Positions 7,889 to 18,061 of a stretch of DNA of 38,815 nt are shown piece by piece; positions within the stretch are counted from its first letter, which is position 1, and each line of letters begins with the position of its first letter. The translations under genes were made by a program, and so were the position numbers. The notes below the pieces were generated by a model. The model was given only the letters and a program-made list of their open reading frames with translations. It was not told the origin of the DNA and made no database searches. Source of the stretch: a virus; the IMG/VR virus record IMGVR_UViG_3300031857_000517, positions 1-38,815 of that record. One strand, 5' to 3'.

Positions 7889-9004
7889 ATGGGTGTTTAC
7901 AAAATATTTCCTTCACAGGACACAACAATATACTCAGAGTACAATACTCTAAACGCTGGATTGGATTCTATCTTAGATTTATCTAAGAATGAGTCCAATC
8001 TGTATGCTTCATCATCAGTTGGTCGCGTATTAATTAAATTTGACAACACTGACATAGCTGATGCCGTTTCTAAATCAGGAACTAACTTTACCGCTTCATT
8101 AAAATTATACAATGCTAATGTTGATGGTATTCCAACTAATTTCAATATAGAAGTACATCCAATTTACCAAAGTTGGGATATGGGTACAGGTAGATTTTCA
8201 AATATTCCTATAACAACAGATGGGGCTAGTTGGGAATATAGAAACTCAAACCAAACATCAGCTTGGTCAATAACAGGTTTACCAACAGGCATAACATCAT
8301 CTTTTTACACCCCAGCAAATGGTGGTGCTAACTGGTATACAGCTTCTGTCACTCAATCATTTAATTTCTTCTCAACTAAAGATATTGATGTTGATGTGAC
8401 TCGATTTGTTGGGTGGTGGACAGGAAGTGTTATTAGTAATAACGGATTAATCATTATGAATAGTACCTCAGCATCAGCAACAGGTACAGGTTCATTTGAA
8501 TTTGATCCTAATTATCAATACACATTTAATTTCTTCTCAAGAGACACTAATACAATTTATCCTCCTTGCTTGGAGTTTAAATGGGATGATAGTACATTTA
8601 GTACCGGTTCATCTGTGTTTATAACTGATGAACAAATAAACATAGCTGTATCAAATAATAAGAATATTTTTTATGATAATGAGTATGTGAAGTTTAGAGT
8701 ATATGCTAGAGAAAAATATCCTCAACGTATATATGCTACTTCTACTCTTTATAAGTATAATAAATGCCTACCAGTTACTTCATACTATTCTATTATAGAT
8801 TTGAATACCAACCTTAAAGTAGTTGATTTTGATAATGTAGCAACTAGATTAAGTATTGATGCCACTAGTAGTTTCTTTAGATTATATATGAATGGTTTAG
8901 AACCTGATCGTTATTATAAAATACAAATTAAGTCTATCATTGATGGTGGTACTTATATTTTTGATGATGATTATTATTTTAAAGTTTTACAAACAGTTGA
9001 ATAA
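7889..9004 (+). CDS. Virion structural protein with DNRLRE-like N-terminal domain
   Basis: A 371-residue beta-rich protein. The N-terminus, KIFPSQDTTIYSEYN, then LDLSKN and GRVLIKFD (residues 5-52), follows the pattern of DNRLRE-type domains, the carbohydrate-binding-like modules of surface proteins. Aromatic-rich segments follow (TPANGGANWYTASV, VDVTRFVGWWTGS) and a C-terminal sandwich-like region (residues about 250-370). The position after gp6 suggests a baseplate or tail-fibre-attachment component. The stop overlaps the next start (TAATG). The exact T4 equivalent (gp8, gp9 or gp10) cannot be told by eye. Confidence 0.65.
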   Translation: MGVYKIFPSQDTTIYSEYNTLNAGLDSILDLSKNESNLYASSSVGRVLIKFDNTDIADAVSKSGTNFTASLKLYNANVDGIPTNFNIEVHPIYQSWDMGTGRFSNIPITTDGASWEYRNSNQTSAWSITGLPTGITSSFYTPANGGANWYTASVTQSFNFFSTKDIDVDVTRFVGWWTGSVISNNGLIIMNSTSASATGTGSFEFDPNYQYTFNFFSRDTNTIYPPCLEFKWDDSTFSTGSSVFITDEQINIAVSNNKNIFYDNEYVKFRVYAREKYPQRIYATSTLYKYNKCLPVTSYYSIIDLNTNLKVVDFDNVATRLSIDATSSFFRLYMNGLEPDRYYKIQIKSIIDGGTYIFDDDYYFKVLQTVE

Positions 9005-9360
9005 TGGCTGAACAGCAAATACAGATACAAAAAACTATTTATAGTTTAGATAATTTTAATAATGTAGTTAACACTCAATTTTCTCAATTAGCTAAACAAA
9101 ATCAAGCGATTGATAATGATGGTTTAACTCCTGATATGACTGTTGATCAATTTTTTAATGAATATGATATTCTATTTTTTGATATTCCTCCTACAGGATC
9201 AGAAAATTCACATCTAACTCTAGCGACTAGAAGTTTAGAATATATTGGATTATCTTTAGATGATTTACAAAATGAAATTTCATTATTAAGAGAAGAAAAC
9301 ATAGATCTAAAAAATCAAATTTTATTAGCTTCTCAAATTGAACTTGGAACACAAATATAA
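9004..9360 (+). CDS. Small protein with C-terminal coiled coil
   Basis: A 118-residue acidic protein. The N-terminal part has Asn/Gln-rich helices. Residues about 80-115 contain a leucine heptad pattern (LDDLQNEISLLREENIDLKN) consistent with a short coiled coil. It is linked by TAATG-type overlaps on both sides, to the DNRLRE-like gene and to the 1637-residue gene, so all three are probably made together and may assemble together. No family is recognised. Confidence 0.75.
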   Translation: MAEQQIQIQKTIYSLDNFNNVVNTQFSQLAKQNQAIDNDGLTPDMTVDQFFNEYDILFFDIPPTGSENSHLTLATRSLEYIGLSLDDLQNEISLLREENIDLKNQILLASQIELGTQI

Positions 9361-12300
9361 TGAGTACAGAAATTAAAAAAATATTAAGCACTAATAATAT
9401 CCTTACAGGATCAGCTTTTCCTCTGGTTTTGACAAGAGATATGGTTCGTAACTTTGGATCTCCTGAAGATTATGTAGAAATGCATCTATCAGATCCATCA
9501 GGTAAAGTTTCTTTTTCTATTGTTCCTTTTAAAGGATATAAAACACCAGGTAATTTCCAACCATCATCTTCTTTTACAATCCAGGAATTAATTTTTGATC
9601 CCGCTAAAGATTTAGAGGATTTAGGTATTAAGTTTGGTAATTATAATATTACTTATAATATTTTAAGACCTGTTATAGTTAAAAGTTTTAATCCAAGTCT
9701 ATTCATTAAAGAAATATCTGGTGATAGAACTGAAATTAGATTATCAACTAATAACATTCCTGTTAGTGCTTTAACTCAAAATACAAATGAGTTTATTCAA
9801 ACATTTTCTGGTACTCCTTATTTTAAAGAATTTTATTTAAACTTTGGTAAAAATAGATTAATACCAGCTATTAATGTAGCTTTAGATATAGGTGGTTCTA
9901 CCACAACAATAACTGGTTCATTAAATAACCGAACAGTAACTTCAACATTATCAGGACCTCCAACTGTATTAATTAAATTATTAAATCCATTACCTGTAAA
10001 TTATAAGGTAAATGATTTATTAACTGTTGTTGATGAAATTTCAAACCCACAAAAGTTTGAAGCTATAATCACCGTAGATCCTGTACCAACAGTATTCCCA
10101 ACATTACGTAATGCTAATTTTGATTTAGATTTAGATAATTTAAGAGTAGGACCTACTCCATATTATAATTTCACTCAAGTAACTACTTTCCAAGGTACAT
10201 TTGCTCCTCAATTACAGCAATTACTTGGTCAATTAAGCGCTTCTAATTTCGCTATTAATGTTGATTATACTGATTTTGAAGAATTTGTTCACTTCTCTTC
10301 TGCGGCTCGTAGATTAGAAGGATTCCAATATAAATTAACTCAAATTGAGGTAACATCTTCAATGAGTGCTTCCGCTGCTTTGAGTGTTTCTCCTACAGCA
10401 CAACTAGATGCTACTAAGTATCAAAATTCAATAAATAAAGTAATTCAAAGTTTTGATGGTTGGGAACAGTATATGTACTATGAAAGTGAATCATATGCTT
10501 GGCCAAAACAAAACTCAACTAAACCTTATATTAACTACTCAGTTACATCATCTCAAGGTGTTAACTGGTATGCTAGTTATAATACTTCAGCTTCATTGTA
10601 TGATGACAATAACCAAAACTATTTGTTATATGCAATGCCTGGCTATATAACTGAAAATACAGATAATGAATTAGTATTTCAGTTTGTAGCATCCTTAGGA
10701 CAAATGTTTGATGACATTTGGATTCATATTAAAGCAATCTCAGACTTATATAAAGCTAAAAACTCATTAACTGAGGGTATATCTAAAGATTTAGTATACT
10801 TTGCTTTACAATCAATGGGTATTGATGTTTATACTAATGAAGATGGAACTAATGTATTCCAATATTTGTATGGTATAAATCCTGATGGTAGTTATCTACC
10901 AATAACTGGTTCATTTGACACTTTAGTAAGTGCCTCTCAATACCAGATGTCAGGACAAGACTTACAAAAAGGTATATACAAACGTATGTACCATAACTTA
11001 CCTTTATTACTTAAATCTAAAGGTACTACTCGTTTTATACAATACTTAAATACTATATTTGGTGTTCCTGATACAGTAATGAGTTATCTTGAATATGGTG
11101 GTGTTGATAAAGTAACATCTTCATTTGAATATGAATATGATAGATTTACTTATGCTTTAAATGTTAGTGGCTCAAACACAGTTAGAATTCCTTGGACTTA
11201 TACTTCACAAAGTGCAGTTAGAACAGGTAACACTGATATAGCTCCTAACGGTATTGAATTTAGATTTAAAGCTTACCCAACATCAAGTTTTGCTACTCAA
11301 TCATTATTTTATAGCGGTTCAGATATTCAATTTAATTTATTGTATGCCGCGACAGCATCTAATAACTCAATATACTCAGGTAGTACAGGCCAATTTGGAT
11401 ATTTCCAATTTAAACTAGGTGGACTATCAGTTACATCTTCTACTATACCTGTTTATTATACAGGTTCAAATAGTGATTCTGATACTGATACAGATTGGTA
11501 CACAGTATTAATTCAAAGAACCAATCCTAACTTAAGAATAGGACAAACAAGTACTTCTCAAACATATCAATTCTTTGTTAAGAGTAATGTGTGGGGAGAA
11601 ATAGGGCATAAAACAAGTGCTAGTTTAACTACTAACACAGCTGCTTCTAACTCACTATGGTATAGTCAAGGTACTATGACATTTGGGGGTGGATCTTTTC
11701 CATTTAGTGGATCATTACAAGAATTAAGATTATGGTCTAATCATGTATCTGAATCAACTTTTGATTCTCATGTGTTAAATCCTGAATCAATTGAAGGTAA
11801 TTTTACAACATCTTCATACTCAGATTTAACAGCTAGGTGGCCATTAGGAAATAACTTATACACTAGTAATCACAACTTAACAGCTAGTATTGCCTCTGTA
11901 GCTCCAGATCTAATAATTCAAGGATGGACAGCTTCATTTGCTAACTTTCCTAATCAAAATAATTACTATTCATTTACTGAAACATACTATGCTGATGTAG
12001 CTAACTCAGGTTTAGCTAATCCTGTAACTGATAAAATAAGAATATATAGTGGTAGTGCTTATGGTACTCAACTTTTACCAAATAAGAGTATTGAGATACA
12101 ACCAACAATTCCTGTAACTAAGGATATTCATATACTTGATGCTAGTTTATCTCCACAAGATGAAATTGATAGAGCTATTATAGCAGCGTTTGGTTCTACT
12201 TATAATATGGATAGTATTATTGGTAATCCTGCTACAGGATCTTATCAACAAATTCAACCATTACAAGTTGACTTCTTTAAGAAATTTGTAAATAGATATG

Positions 12301-14273
12301 ATTATAAAGATTTTATTCGTTTAATTTCATTCTTTCATAACTCATTATTTAGAACACTTAAAGATTTTACTCCTGCTAGAACTAATTTATCTACAGGTAT
12401 TGTAATTAAACCTCACTTACTTGAAAGACCAGTAGTATATAGACCAGAACCTGAATTTACTTATTTAGAATTAAGTCAATCTATTGATACAGCTTTTATT
12501 ACTGCCAGCAATGGTGGTAACTACAGCCAGTCAATTTATGGATACACTATACAAGGTAATTTAGGACCTGTATCTATGCTTTCAGATGCTAGAGATTTCT
12601 TTACAGGTGAGCTACCAAGTGCTTCTATTGAAGTGACTTACACTCAATCTAATCCATTTACTACTTATTTACCAACTAATACTAGTTCATACTCAGAATC
12701 AATATGGTATTATAATTATAATCCATTATTAAATAATGTTCCTAATTCTGTATTATCTCAGTATAGACAAAAAATAAATTACATAACTAGTGGAAGTAGA
12801 TTAGTTCAAATATTAGAACCTGTAGAATTACAAGATTTTACTTATGAATATACTCGTCATATAAGACCAAGATATATTGGTTCTCAAGTGACAAGTACAG
12901 CTTATACTTTTTATAACAATAATGATTTTGATTTCTATAAAAGAGGTTTAGCACCATTTGGTGCTGGGGCTGCTATTGATAAGAATACTATTCAATACGC
13001 TTTCTTCTCTGAAATCAATTGTACAGGTTCATTCGCTATAGCAATGCCTGAACGTTCAAATGTATATTTAAAATATCTAATTGACGCATCAGGTTCCTTA
13101 GTAGAATTAACTCAACGTGATTATACAAATATTAAAAATAATCAATTCTGGAATTTATATCAAGTACAAAATATATTCCCATCAACTGATTATTATGGTT
13201 CTAACACAGGATCATTAAATATATCTTTATTTGATAATCAAAACCCATCAGGCCAAAAAGATTTAGATGGTAATCATAATATATTTGCTGGTGGATATAA
13301 ATTTGTTCCAACATTATGGAGAGTAGCTGATACTCAACAAAGATATGCTTTACCAACAGGATATTCAGGCGATATTTACTTTATAAGAGGTAACTATAGA
13401 GAATCTGTTAATGTGAGACTTATAACTCACTATGGCTGGTTTGAAACAAGTTTTAGCGGATATGTTGAATATTGGCCTCCAAGTTCTCCAGGTTCTAGAA
13501 CACCATTACCTTATGATGTGATAGTAACTCTTGAAATTAAAGTAATTTTTGGTAATTCAAGTTTTGTTGATGTATTAATACCCGCTGTAAATAAAAACGG
13601 TACTCCAAATTATCAAGGAACATTTAGATATGATAGAGGAGGCGCTGTTGGTTACAATGGATATAGTATTGTTAATGTTAGACCAGCAGCAGGTAATGCT
13701 CCAAACTTATTATTCTTTGTTGATGATTCTTCACCATCATTAATAGTAGATTCAACTGATAAGAGTATAGTGTCATGTTCCGCTGCTATGAGTACTTATT
13801 ATAATGCTACTATGTTTATGTCATCTAGCACATTAACAGGTATTAACACAGTAGATCCAACACTTAAAATTTATAACACTTATTGCCCTCCAGATTATCC
13901 ATTCCAGTTAACTCCTGGAGATGTAATTAGATTTGATTCAGGATCATCAGCTGTAGTTTCAACATTTAGAGATGTGAATGAATACACTATTCTTGAAGTT
14001 TATCCTTCAGGATCAAGTGTGGCATTTAAATTAGATAGACCTGTATTAAACATATTAACATCTAGTGCTACTCCATATAGAATACCTCGTTATGTATTCT
14101 CAAAGAGAGTACCTGATGAAACAAATGTGGTTATTAATCACTTAAAGAAACCTGGACAAACATCATCTGGTATTGTTAAAAGTCTTAATTTGAAATTAGA
14201 CATAGATGATAACATAGCTAATGTTGTAAGTGAACTTAAGAGTAAAATATTTAGTACAGTTCTGGTTCCGTAA
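9360..14273 (+). CDS. Giant baseplate/tail structural protein with LamG-like domain
   Basis: At 1637 residues this is the largest protein in the window. Residues about 500-560 contain a conserved-looking helical segment (IYKRMYHNLPLLLKSKGTTR, FIQYLNTIFGVPD). Residues about 625-830 form a concanavalin/LamG-like module ending in GSLQELRLWSNHVSES and LTARWPLGNNL. Further regions are Ser/Thr/Tyr/Asn-rich beta structure, and a short basic tail ends the chain. By size and order after gp6 it is a candidate for the T4 gp7 position (1032 residues in T4), enlarged by carbohydrate-binding modules. It is translationally coupled to the upstream small gene. The gp7 equivalence is inference; a large structural role is well supported. 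Confidence 0.7.
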   Translation: MSTEIKKILSTNNILTGSAFPLVLTRDMVRNFGSPEDYVEMHLSDPSGKVSFSIVPFKGYKTPGNFQPSSSFTIQELIFDPAKDLEDLGIKFGNYNITYNILRPVIVKSFNPSLFIKEISGDRTEIRLSTNNIPVSALTQNTNEFIQTFSGTPYFKEFYLNFGKNRLIPAINVALDIGGSTTTITGSLNNRTVTSTLSGPPTVLIKLLNPLPVNYKVNDLLTVVDEISNPQKFEAIITVDPVPTVFPTLRNANFDLDLDNLRVGPTPYYNFTQVTTFQGTFAPQLQQLLGQLSASNFAINVDYTDFEEFVHFSSAARRLEGFQYKLTQIEVTSSMSASAALSVSPTAQLDATKYQNSINKVIQSFDGWEQYMYYESESYAWPKQNSTKPYINYSVTSSQGVNWYASYNTSASLYDDNNQNYLLYAMPGYITENTDNELVFQFVASLGQMFDDIWIHIKAISDLYKAKNSLTEGISKDLVYFALQSMGIDVYTNEDGTNVFQYLYGINPDGSYLPITGSFDTLVSASQYQMSGQDLQKGIYKRMYHNLPLLLKSKGTTRFIQYLNTIFGVPDTVMSYLEYGGVDKVTSSFEYEYDRFTYALNVSGSNTVRIPWTYTSQSAVRTGNTDIAPNGIEFRFKAYPTSSFATQSLFYSGSDIQFNLLYAATASNNSIYSGSTGQFGYFQFKLGGLSVTSSTIPVYYTGSNSDSDTDTDWYTVLIQRTNPNLRIGQTSTSQTYQFFVKSNVWGEIGHKTSASLTTNTAASNSLWYSQGTMTFGGGSFPFSGSLQELRLWSNHVSESTFDSHVLNPESIEGNFTTSSYSDLTARWPLGNNLYTSNHNLTASIASVAPDLIIQGWTASFANFPNQNNYYSFTETYYADVANSGLANPVTDKIRIYSGSAYGTQLLPNKSIEIQPTIPVTKDIHILDASLSPQDEIDRAIIAAFGSTYNMDSIIGNPATGSYQQIQPLQVDFFKKFVNRYDYKDFIRLISFFHNSLFRTLKDFTPARTNLSTGIVIKPHLLERPVVYRPEPEFTYLELSQSIDTAFITASNGGNYSQSIYGYTIQGNLGPVSMLSDARDFFTGELPSASIEVTYTQSNPFTTYLPTNTSSYSESIWYYNYNPLLNNVPNSVLSQYRQKINYITSGSRLVQILEPVELQDFTYEYTRHIRPRYIGSQVTSTAYTFYNNNDFDFYKRGLAPFGAGAAIDKNTIQYAFFSEINCTGSFAIAMPERSNVYLKYLIDASGSLVELTQRDYTNIKNNQFWNLYQVQNIFPSTDYYGSNTGSLNISLFDNQNPSGQKDLDGNHNIFAGGYKFVPTLWRVADTQQRYALPTGYSGDIYFIRGNYRESVNVRLITHYGWFETSFSGYVEYWPPSSPGSRTPLPYDVIVTLEIKVIFGNSSFVDVLIPAVNKNGTPNYQGTFRYDRGGAVGYNGYSIVNVRPAAGNAPNLLFFVDDSSPSLIVDSTDKSIVSCSAAMSTYYNATMFMSSSTLTGINTVDPTLKIYNTYCPPDYPFQLTPGDVIRFDSGSSAVVSTFRDVNEYTILEVYPSGSSVAFKLDRPVLNILTSSATPYRIPRYVFSKRVPDETNVVINHLKKPGQTSSGIVKSLNLKLDIDDNIANVVSELKSKIFSTVLVP

Positions 14274-14275
14274 TA

Positions 14276-14283
14276 TATTTATA
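14276..14283 (+). promoter_or_regulatory. TATTTATA intergenic motif
   Basis: Exact TATTTATA two bases after the stop of the 1637-residue gene and 18 bases before the ATG at 14302. Confidence 0.5.
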
Positions 14284-14301
14284 TAAAACAACATATTTAA
14301 A

Positions 14302-14970
14302 ATGGCGTATTTAAATAACCAATATGTAACAATTGACGCGGTTCTAACAAAGAAAGGCCGTGAATTGTTAGCACGTAATGATGGTTCATTCCAAATCACA
14401 CAATTTGCTTTAGCTGATGATGAGATTGATTATACTTTATATAATCCTAATCACCCATCAGGTTCAGCTTTTTATGGCGAAGCTATTGAGGCAATGCCTT
14501 TATTAGAAGCTTTTGTAGATGAAACACAAATGATGAAGTACAAATTAGTAACTTTACCTCGTGGTACATCTAAACTACCAGTTCTTAACCTTGGATATGC
14601 GGCTGTATCATTACGTCAAGCAGCGGCTATCAATATTACTCCACAAACATTAAACTACTTAGGTGCTGTTTCAACATTTGAACCATCAGGTTACTTAATG
14701 ACTGTGGGAGATTCAAGATTCTTAAGTACATTCACTGGTACAGGTATTGATACAACTGGATTAAATATAACTAACCCAACTCCAAATGCTAGCGGAGCTA
14801 GTCTATCAGCGAGTCAAATTGGTACATCATTTAGTTTAATTGCAACAACAATTAATACTCTATTCCCAACAAGTGCTGTAGCAGGTGCTTCAATATCAAC
14901 TACAATAACTGTAACTGGTAGAGATAGTGGTGCTAGAATTACTATACCTTTAACTTTAATTAAAACCTAA
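14302..14970 (+). CDS. Virion structural protein (tail/fibre family)
   Basis: A 222-residue protein. The N-terminal segment, VTIDAVLTKKGRELLARNDG followed by ITQFALADDEIDYTLYNP (residues about 9-48), is a recurring motif in structural proteins of T4-like phages with fibre or baseplate roles. The middle is a globular beta/alpha region and the C-terminus (from about 150) is Ser/Thr/Ala-rich, ending in an Ig-like strand pattern (SISTTITVTGRDSGARITI). It is the first of five consecutive probable adhesion-apparatus genes. The exact role is unknown. Confidence 0.7.
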   Translation: MAYLNNQYVTIDAVLTKKGRELLARNDGSFQITQFALADDEIDYTLYNPNHPSGSAFYGEAIEAMPLLEAFVDETQMMKYKLVTLPRGTSKLPVLNLGYAAVSLRQAAAINITPQTLNYLGAVSTFEPSGYLMTVGDSRFLSTFTGTGIDTTGLNITNPTPNASGASLSASQIGTSFSLIATTINTLFPTSAVAGASISTTITVTGRDSGARITIPLTLIKT

Positions 14971-14977
14971 TTAACAT

Positions 14978-16069
14978 ATGTCTTTTGGAGCATACAACCC
15001 TGAAGATCAGGTCCTAAGTTCAGACGCGATAGTGTCACCAATGTGGAGCAACAATACTCTTCAATTAACCACTTTTTTTAGTTGGTCATTACAAGAGCAA
15101 AATACTCCTGCTGGTAAATTTTTCCTTAATGTTTATCAAGGAAATGTAGCTGCAACTCAATCACTTGAGTCTCAGTTCACTATTGCTTATGGTCACATTA
15201 GTGGATCAGGATCATCTTATTTTAATCCTTTAGTAGTTGATAAAACACCAACAAGAGATGTTTATGGTCAATTTAGATCATTAGTCTATGGAGATGAAAA
15301 TTCATCATTCCAATTTGGCGGTTCAACTTTCACATCAAAAGACATTATTGTACTATCTGTAAACAGATCAAGATTTAAAGAATCTATCAATCCAGGTTCT
15401 TTCTTCTTACGTATTACAAGTGGCAGTGGTGGTAGTGCTAGATCAATTGGTTTAGTAGATGATTCAAGTGTAACAACTACTTCAACTTATATTGGTACAT
15501 CTCGTGTTTATCAATTATTAAGTGGCTCTTATAACTCATCAACTCAAACAAACTTACCTTCATCTTCTAACTACACAGTTAGTGGATCTTATGGTATTAT
15601 GATTCCTGATGAAGGATTAATCATATTAAATCCAAGAGCTTTAGCTTTACCAGCTGGTGCTTTAGGTGGTGTAGGTGCTGTATTTAATGAATTTAGCTCA
15701 TCTCAAGCAGCTGCTTTCTTTAGTACAACAGCAACTTATAATATCAATAACAGAATGGTTTTTGATATGATTTCATCTAGTGTTGTATTAGCTCCTACTT
15801 TTAGTTTACAGAACTATGAAACAATCTCATCACGTTATTTCTTTACACGTGTTAAGAATGCTGAATTTAACTACACAACTAACCCAACTATAATTGATAC
15901 TAATGGTAATTTATTATATACTCAATTAGTGTATAATCCTCAAACATTTATCACAACAGTTGGTTTATATAACAATACAGGTGATTTATTAGCAGTAGCT
16001 AAATTAAATAAACCTCTAGTTAAAGACTTTACCAAGGAATTATTATTAAAAGTTAAATTAGACTTCTAA
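14978..16069 (+). CDS. Virion structural protein with [14 protein letters not shown]-terminal domain
   Basis: A 363-residue Ser/Thr/Phe/Tyr-rich beta protein. The last about 90 residues contain FFTRVKNAEFNYTTNPTI, then [18 protein letters not shown] and a closing LLLKVKLDF. The same C-terminal pattern recurs in structural proteins of many T4-like phages and is repeated, diverged, in the N-terminal half of the protein encoded at 18062. It has no stalk repeats, unlike the three genes after it. It is probably a baseplate or fibre-base protein onto which distal fibre proteins mount; that role is inferred. Confidence 0.7.
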   Translation: MSFGAYNPEDQVLSSDAIVSPMWSNNTLQLTTFFSWSLQEQNTPAGKFFLNVYQGNVAATQSLESQFTIAYGHISGSGSSYFNPLVVDKTPTRDVYGQFRSLVYGDENSSFQFGGSTFTSKDIIVLSVNRSRFKESINPGSFFLRITSGSGGSARSIGLVDDSSVTTTSTYIGTSRVYQLLSGSYNSSTQTNLPSSSNYTVSGSYGIMIPDEGLIILNPRALALPAGALGGVGAVFNEFSSSQAAAFFSTTATYNINNRMVFDMISSSVVLAPTFSLQNYETISSRYFFTRVKNAEFNYTTNPTIIDTNGNLLYTQLVYNPQTFITTVGLYNNTGDLLAVAKLNKPLVKDFTKELLLKVKLDF

Positions 16070-16079
16070 TGTTTCGCCC

Positions 16080-17345
16080 ATGTCAGCAGATGTTTACAAG
16101 AGATTTAGTGTATCTGATACTTTCGTAGTACCATATACAGCGAATAAAAGCTGGGATATTTCATCCGGCTCATTTGCTGATCATAGAATTGTAGTCAACT
16201 TAGGAGTTAATTATAGTGGATCTATATTTGATCCTAATAGTGAATACATAACTAATGGTCAGTATGATAGATTGGTTTACAATTCTATCAATATGATTTA
16301 TTATCCTAAGTTTTTACCATCAGCTTCATCTTTATATTTAATTGAAAGACAAAATACCACACTTAATGATGGTACTTTAACTACTCAGTCTTATAATAGA
16401 GGATTAGTTGATTTAGGTAATTTAGATACAGTTAAATTTTTCCCAACAGGAGCTAATGCTTCTATCTATGTTTTAAACATACCTAGATCTTTAACCAGTG
16501 AAAAAATATTACCTGGTACATTTGAAGTGTTTTTAAATAGTGCCTCTGTTGATTATAAATTTTATGATGACGGAAACTATAATTTATTTTATAGTGGAAG
16601 TCCTGTAGGTTCATCTATTGGAACTACTTTAGTAGCAGGTTCACAAGTAGGAAATATATTCTATGAACAGAATGTTGCTATAATTACTGTTGTACCTAAT
16701 AGTATGAGAGCTACAGCTTGGAGAGGAGCTAATCCTTTCTGTGTTCAAGCATCTCCATCTGTAACACCTAGTGTGACTACTTCAGTAAGTATTACACCTA
16801 GTATTAGTGTGACACCTAGTGTGACACCAAGTGTTAGTGTAAGTCCAAGTATACCAAGCACACCAAGTGTGACTCCATCAACAAGTGCAACACCAAGTGT
16901 AACACCTAGTGTAACACCAACAATTAGTGTAACACCTTCAATAAGTACAACTCCTTCAATAAGTGTAACACCAACAATTAGTGTAACCCCATCAACAACA
17001 CCTCCTACCTTATCAGGTAGTTTATATTTTGATGCTACAACTGGTGCAGGTGGTTATAGTGTCACAGCTATTGATGTGAATGGATCAACACCTACCTTAA
17101 CAAGTGGAACTAATGTTCCGTTTAGTACTGATGGACATGGTTTTGCTACTAACCAAACTGGTAATAATGAAACTTTGAATATCTCAATAGGTGGATTTAC
17201 ATTGAATGGATGTATTCAAGTAACAGACAGTGGTGCAAATTATTATCAACAAAATGTGACTGGAAATGGAACTATTTCATTTACTGGTCTTGTAATAAAT
17301 AATACTACAACAGTTCAGATTATTTTAGCAGATGGAGCTTGTTAA
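16080..17345 (+). CDS. Stalk-and-tip adhesin 1 (PSVTPS repeats, Cys terminus)
   Basis: A 421-residue three-part protein. Residues 1-220 are a globular virion-attachment domain beginning MSADVYKRFSVSDTF. Residues about 224-310 are a low-complexity stalk of PSVTPS/SISVTPS-type units, probably extended and possibly glycosylated. Residues about 311-421 form a Gly/Thr/Asn-rich beta-sandwich tip ending ADGAC. The tip is unrelated in sequence to those of the next two proteins, though all three end in Ala-Cys. The likely role is host surface binding; the receptor is unknown. The next gene follows after a TATTTATA motif. Confidence 0.75.
   Translation: MSADVYKRFSVSDTFVVPYTANKSWDISSGSFADHRIVVNLGVNYSGSIFDPNSEYITNGQYDRLVYNSINMIYYPKFLPSASSLYLIERQNTTLNDGTLTTQSYNRGLVDLGNLDTVKFFPTGANASIYVLNIPRSLTSEKILPGTFEVFLNSASVDYKFYDDGNYNLFYSGSPVGSSIGTTLVAGSQVGNIFYEQNVAIITVVPNSMRATAWRGANPFCVQASPSVTPSVTTSVSITPSISVTPSVTPSVSVSPSIPSTPSVTPSTSATPSVTPSVTPTISVTPSISTTPSISVTPTISVTPSTTPPTLSGSLYFDATTGAGGYSVTAIDVNGSTPTLTSGTNVPFSTDGHGFATNQTGNNETLNISIGGFTLNGCIQVTDSGANYYQQNVTGNGTISFTGLVINNTTTVQIILADGAC
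16759..17001 (+). repeat. Degenerate PSVTPS-coding repeat tract, gene 1
   Basis: Imperfect tandem units of about 12 to 24 bases built on AGTGTNACACC and encoding Pro-Ser-(Val/Ile)-Thr/Ser-Pro-Ser. Bases 16812-16877 match 17586-17651 of the next gene at 63 of 66 positions. Confidence 0.85.
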
Positions 17346-17348
17346 AAA

Positions 17349-17356
17349 TATTTATA
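17349..17356 (+). promoter_or_regulatory. TATTTATA motif, 4 bases from a start
   Basis: Exact TATTTATA between the first and second stalk-and-tip adhesin genes, four bases before the ATG at 17361. Confidence 0.45.
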
Positions 17357-17360
17357 AAAA

Positions 17361-18059
17361 ATGAGTAATACAGGATTTAAAGCATATACAGACCTAGAAC
17401 AATACTATTTAGATAATGGTGTTGCTACTGGTGTGACTAAAACTAATAGTATTAGTGATCCTGATTATATAGCTCCATTTTTAGATTTAGCTTTTTGTCC
17501 ATTACCATCAGCTAGCCCAAGTGTTACACCTACAATTAGTTTAACACCAAGTATTAGTATAAGTCCAAGTGTGACACCAACTGTTACACCTAGTGTGACA
17601 CCAAGTATTAGTGTAAGTCCAAGTATACCAAGTACACCAAGTGTAACTCCAAGTGTGACTCCATCTATTTCTATATCTGCTACACCTAGTGTAACACCAA
17701 CTGTAACACCAAGTATAACACCATCACCATCTGTTGGTTATGCTCCTAGAGTTATAGGAGCAAACGCAAGTACTCAACCTTGTACAGGAGGAAGTTGTGA
17801 TGATTATTTAGGATGGGATATAACATTACTTGAACCTGTATTAGTTGATACAAATTATATTTTATCTATTGAATTATATCAATACAACATATACCAATAC
17901 ACATATCAAGCTTATGGTACAATTTTAGCGGGTCAAAGTTATAATAATAGTGATCCTTGTGCTGGAGGTGGTGCTTATGTAGGATGTAATTATGATGTAA
18001 ATAGTGTTTGTGTTAATTATATTGATGCACCTGTAAATCCATCAACTTTTGCTTGTTAA
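17361..18059 (+). CDS. Stalk-and-tip adhesin 2 (PSVTPS repeats, Cys terminus)
   Basis: A 232-residue protein with a short N-terminal domain (residues 1-48, [20 protein letters not shown]). The stalk of PSVTPS-type units spans residues about 50-128. The Cys-rich tip (about 129-232) contains [21 protein letters not shown] and VNSVCVNY, and ends STFAC. Six cysteines in the tip suggest disulfides or metal binding, unusual for a protein made in the cytoplasm. It is the shortest of the three adhesins; its N-terminal domain may be a minimal attachment part. The next ATG lies two bases after its stop. Confidence 0.75.
   Translation: MSNTGFKAYTDLEQYYLDNGVATGVTKTNSISDPDYIAPFLDLAFCPLPSASPSVTPTISLTPSISISPSVTPTVTPSVTPSISVSPSIPSTPSVTPSVTPSISISATPSVTPTVTPSITPSPSVGYAPRVIGANASTQPCTGGSCDDYLGWDITLLEPVLVDTNYILSIELYQYNIYQYTYQAYGTILAGQSYNNSDPCAGGGAYVGCNYDVNSVCVNYIDAPVNPSTFAC
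17518..17731 (+). repeat. Degenerate PSVTPS-coding repeat tract, gene 2
   Basis: The same repeat family as in the flanking genes, encoding the stalk of the 232-residue adhesin. It includes the 66-base block shared with the upstream gene. Confidence 0.85.
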
Positions 18060-18061
18060 TT

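Noticed and set aside
10453-10650. Small plus-strand open frame within the 1637-residue gene
   Set aside because: It overlaps the large gene in another frame, has no conserved pattern and no leader sequence of its own.
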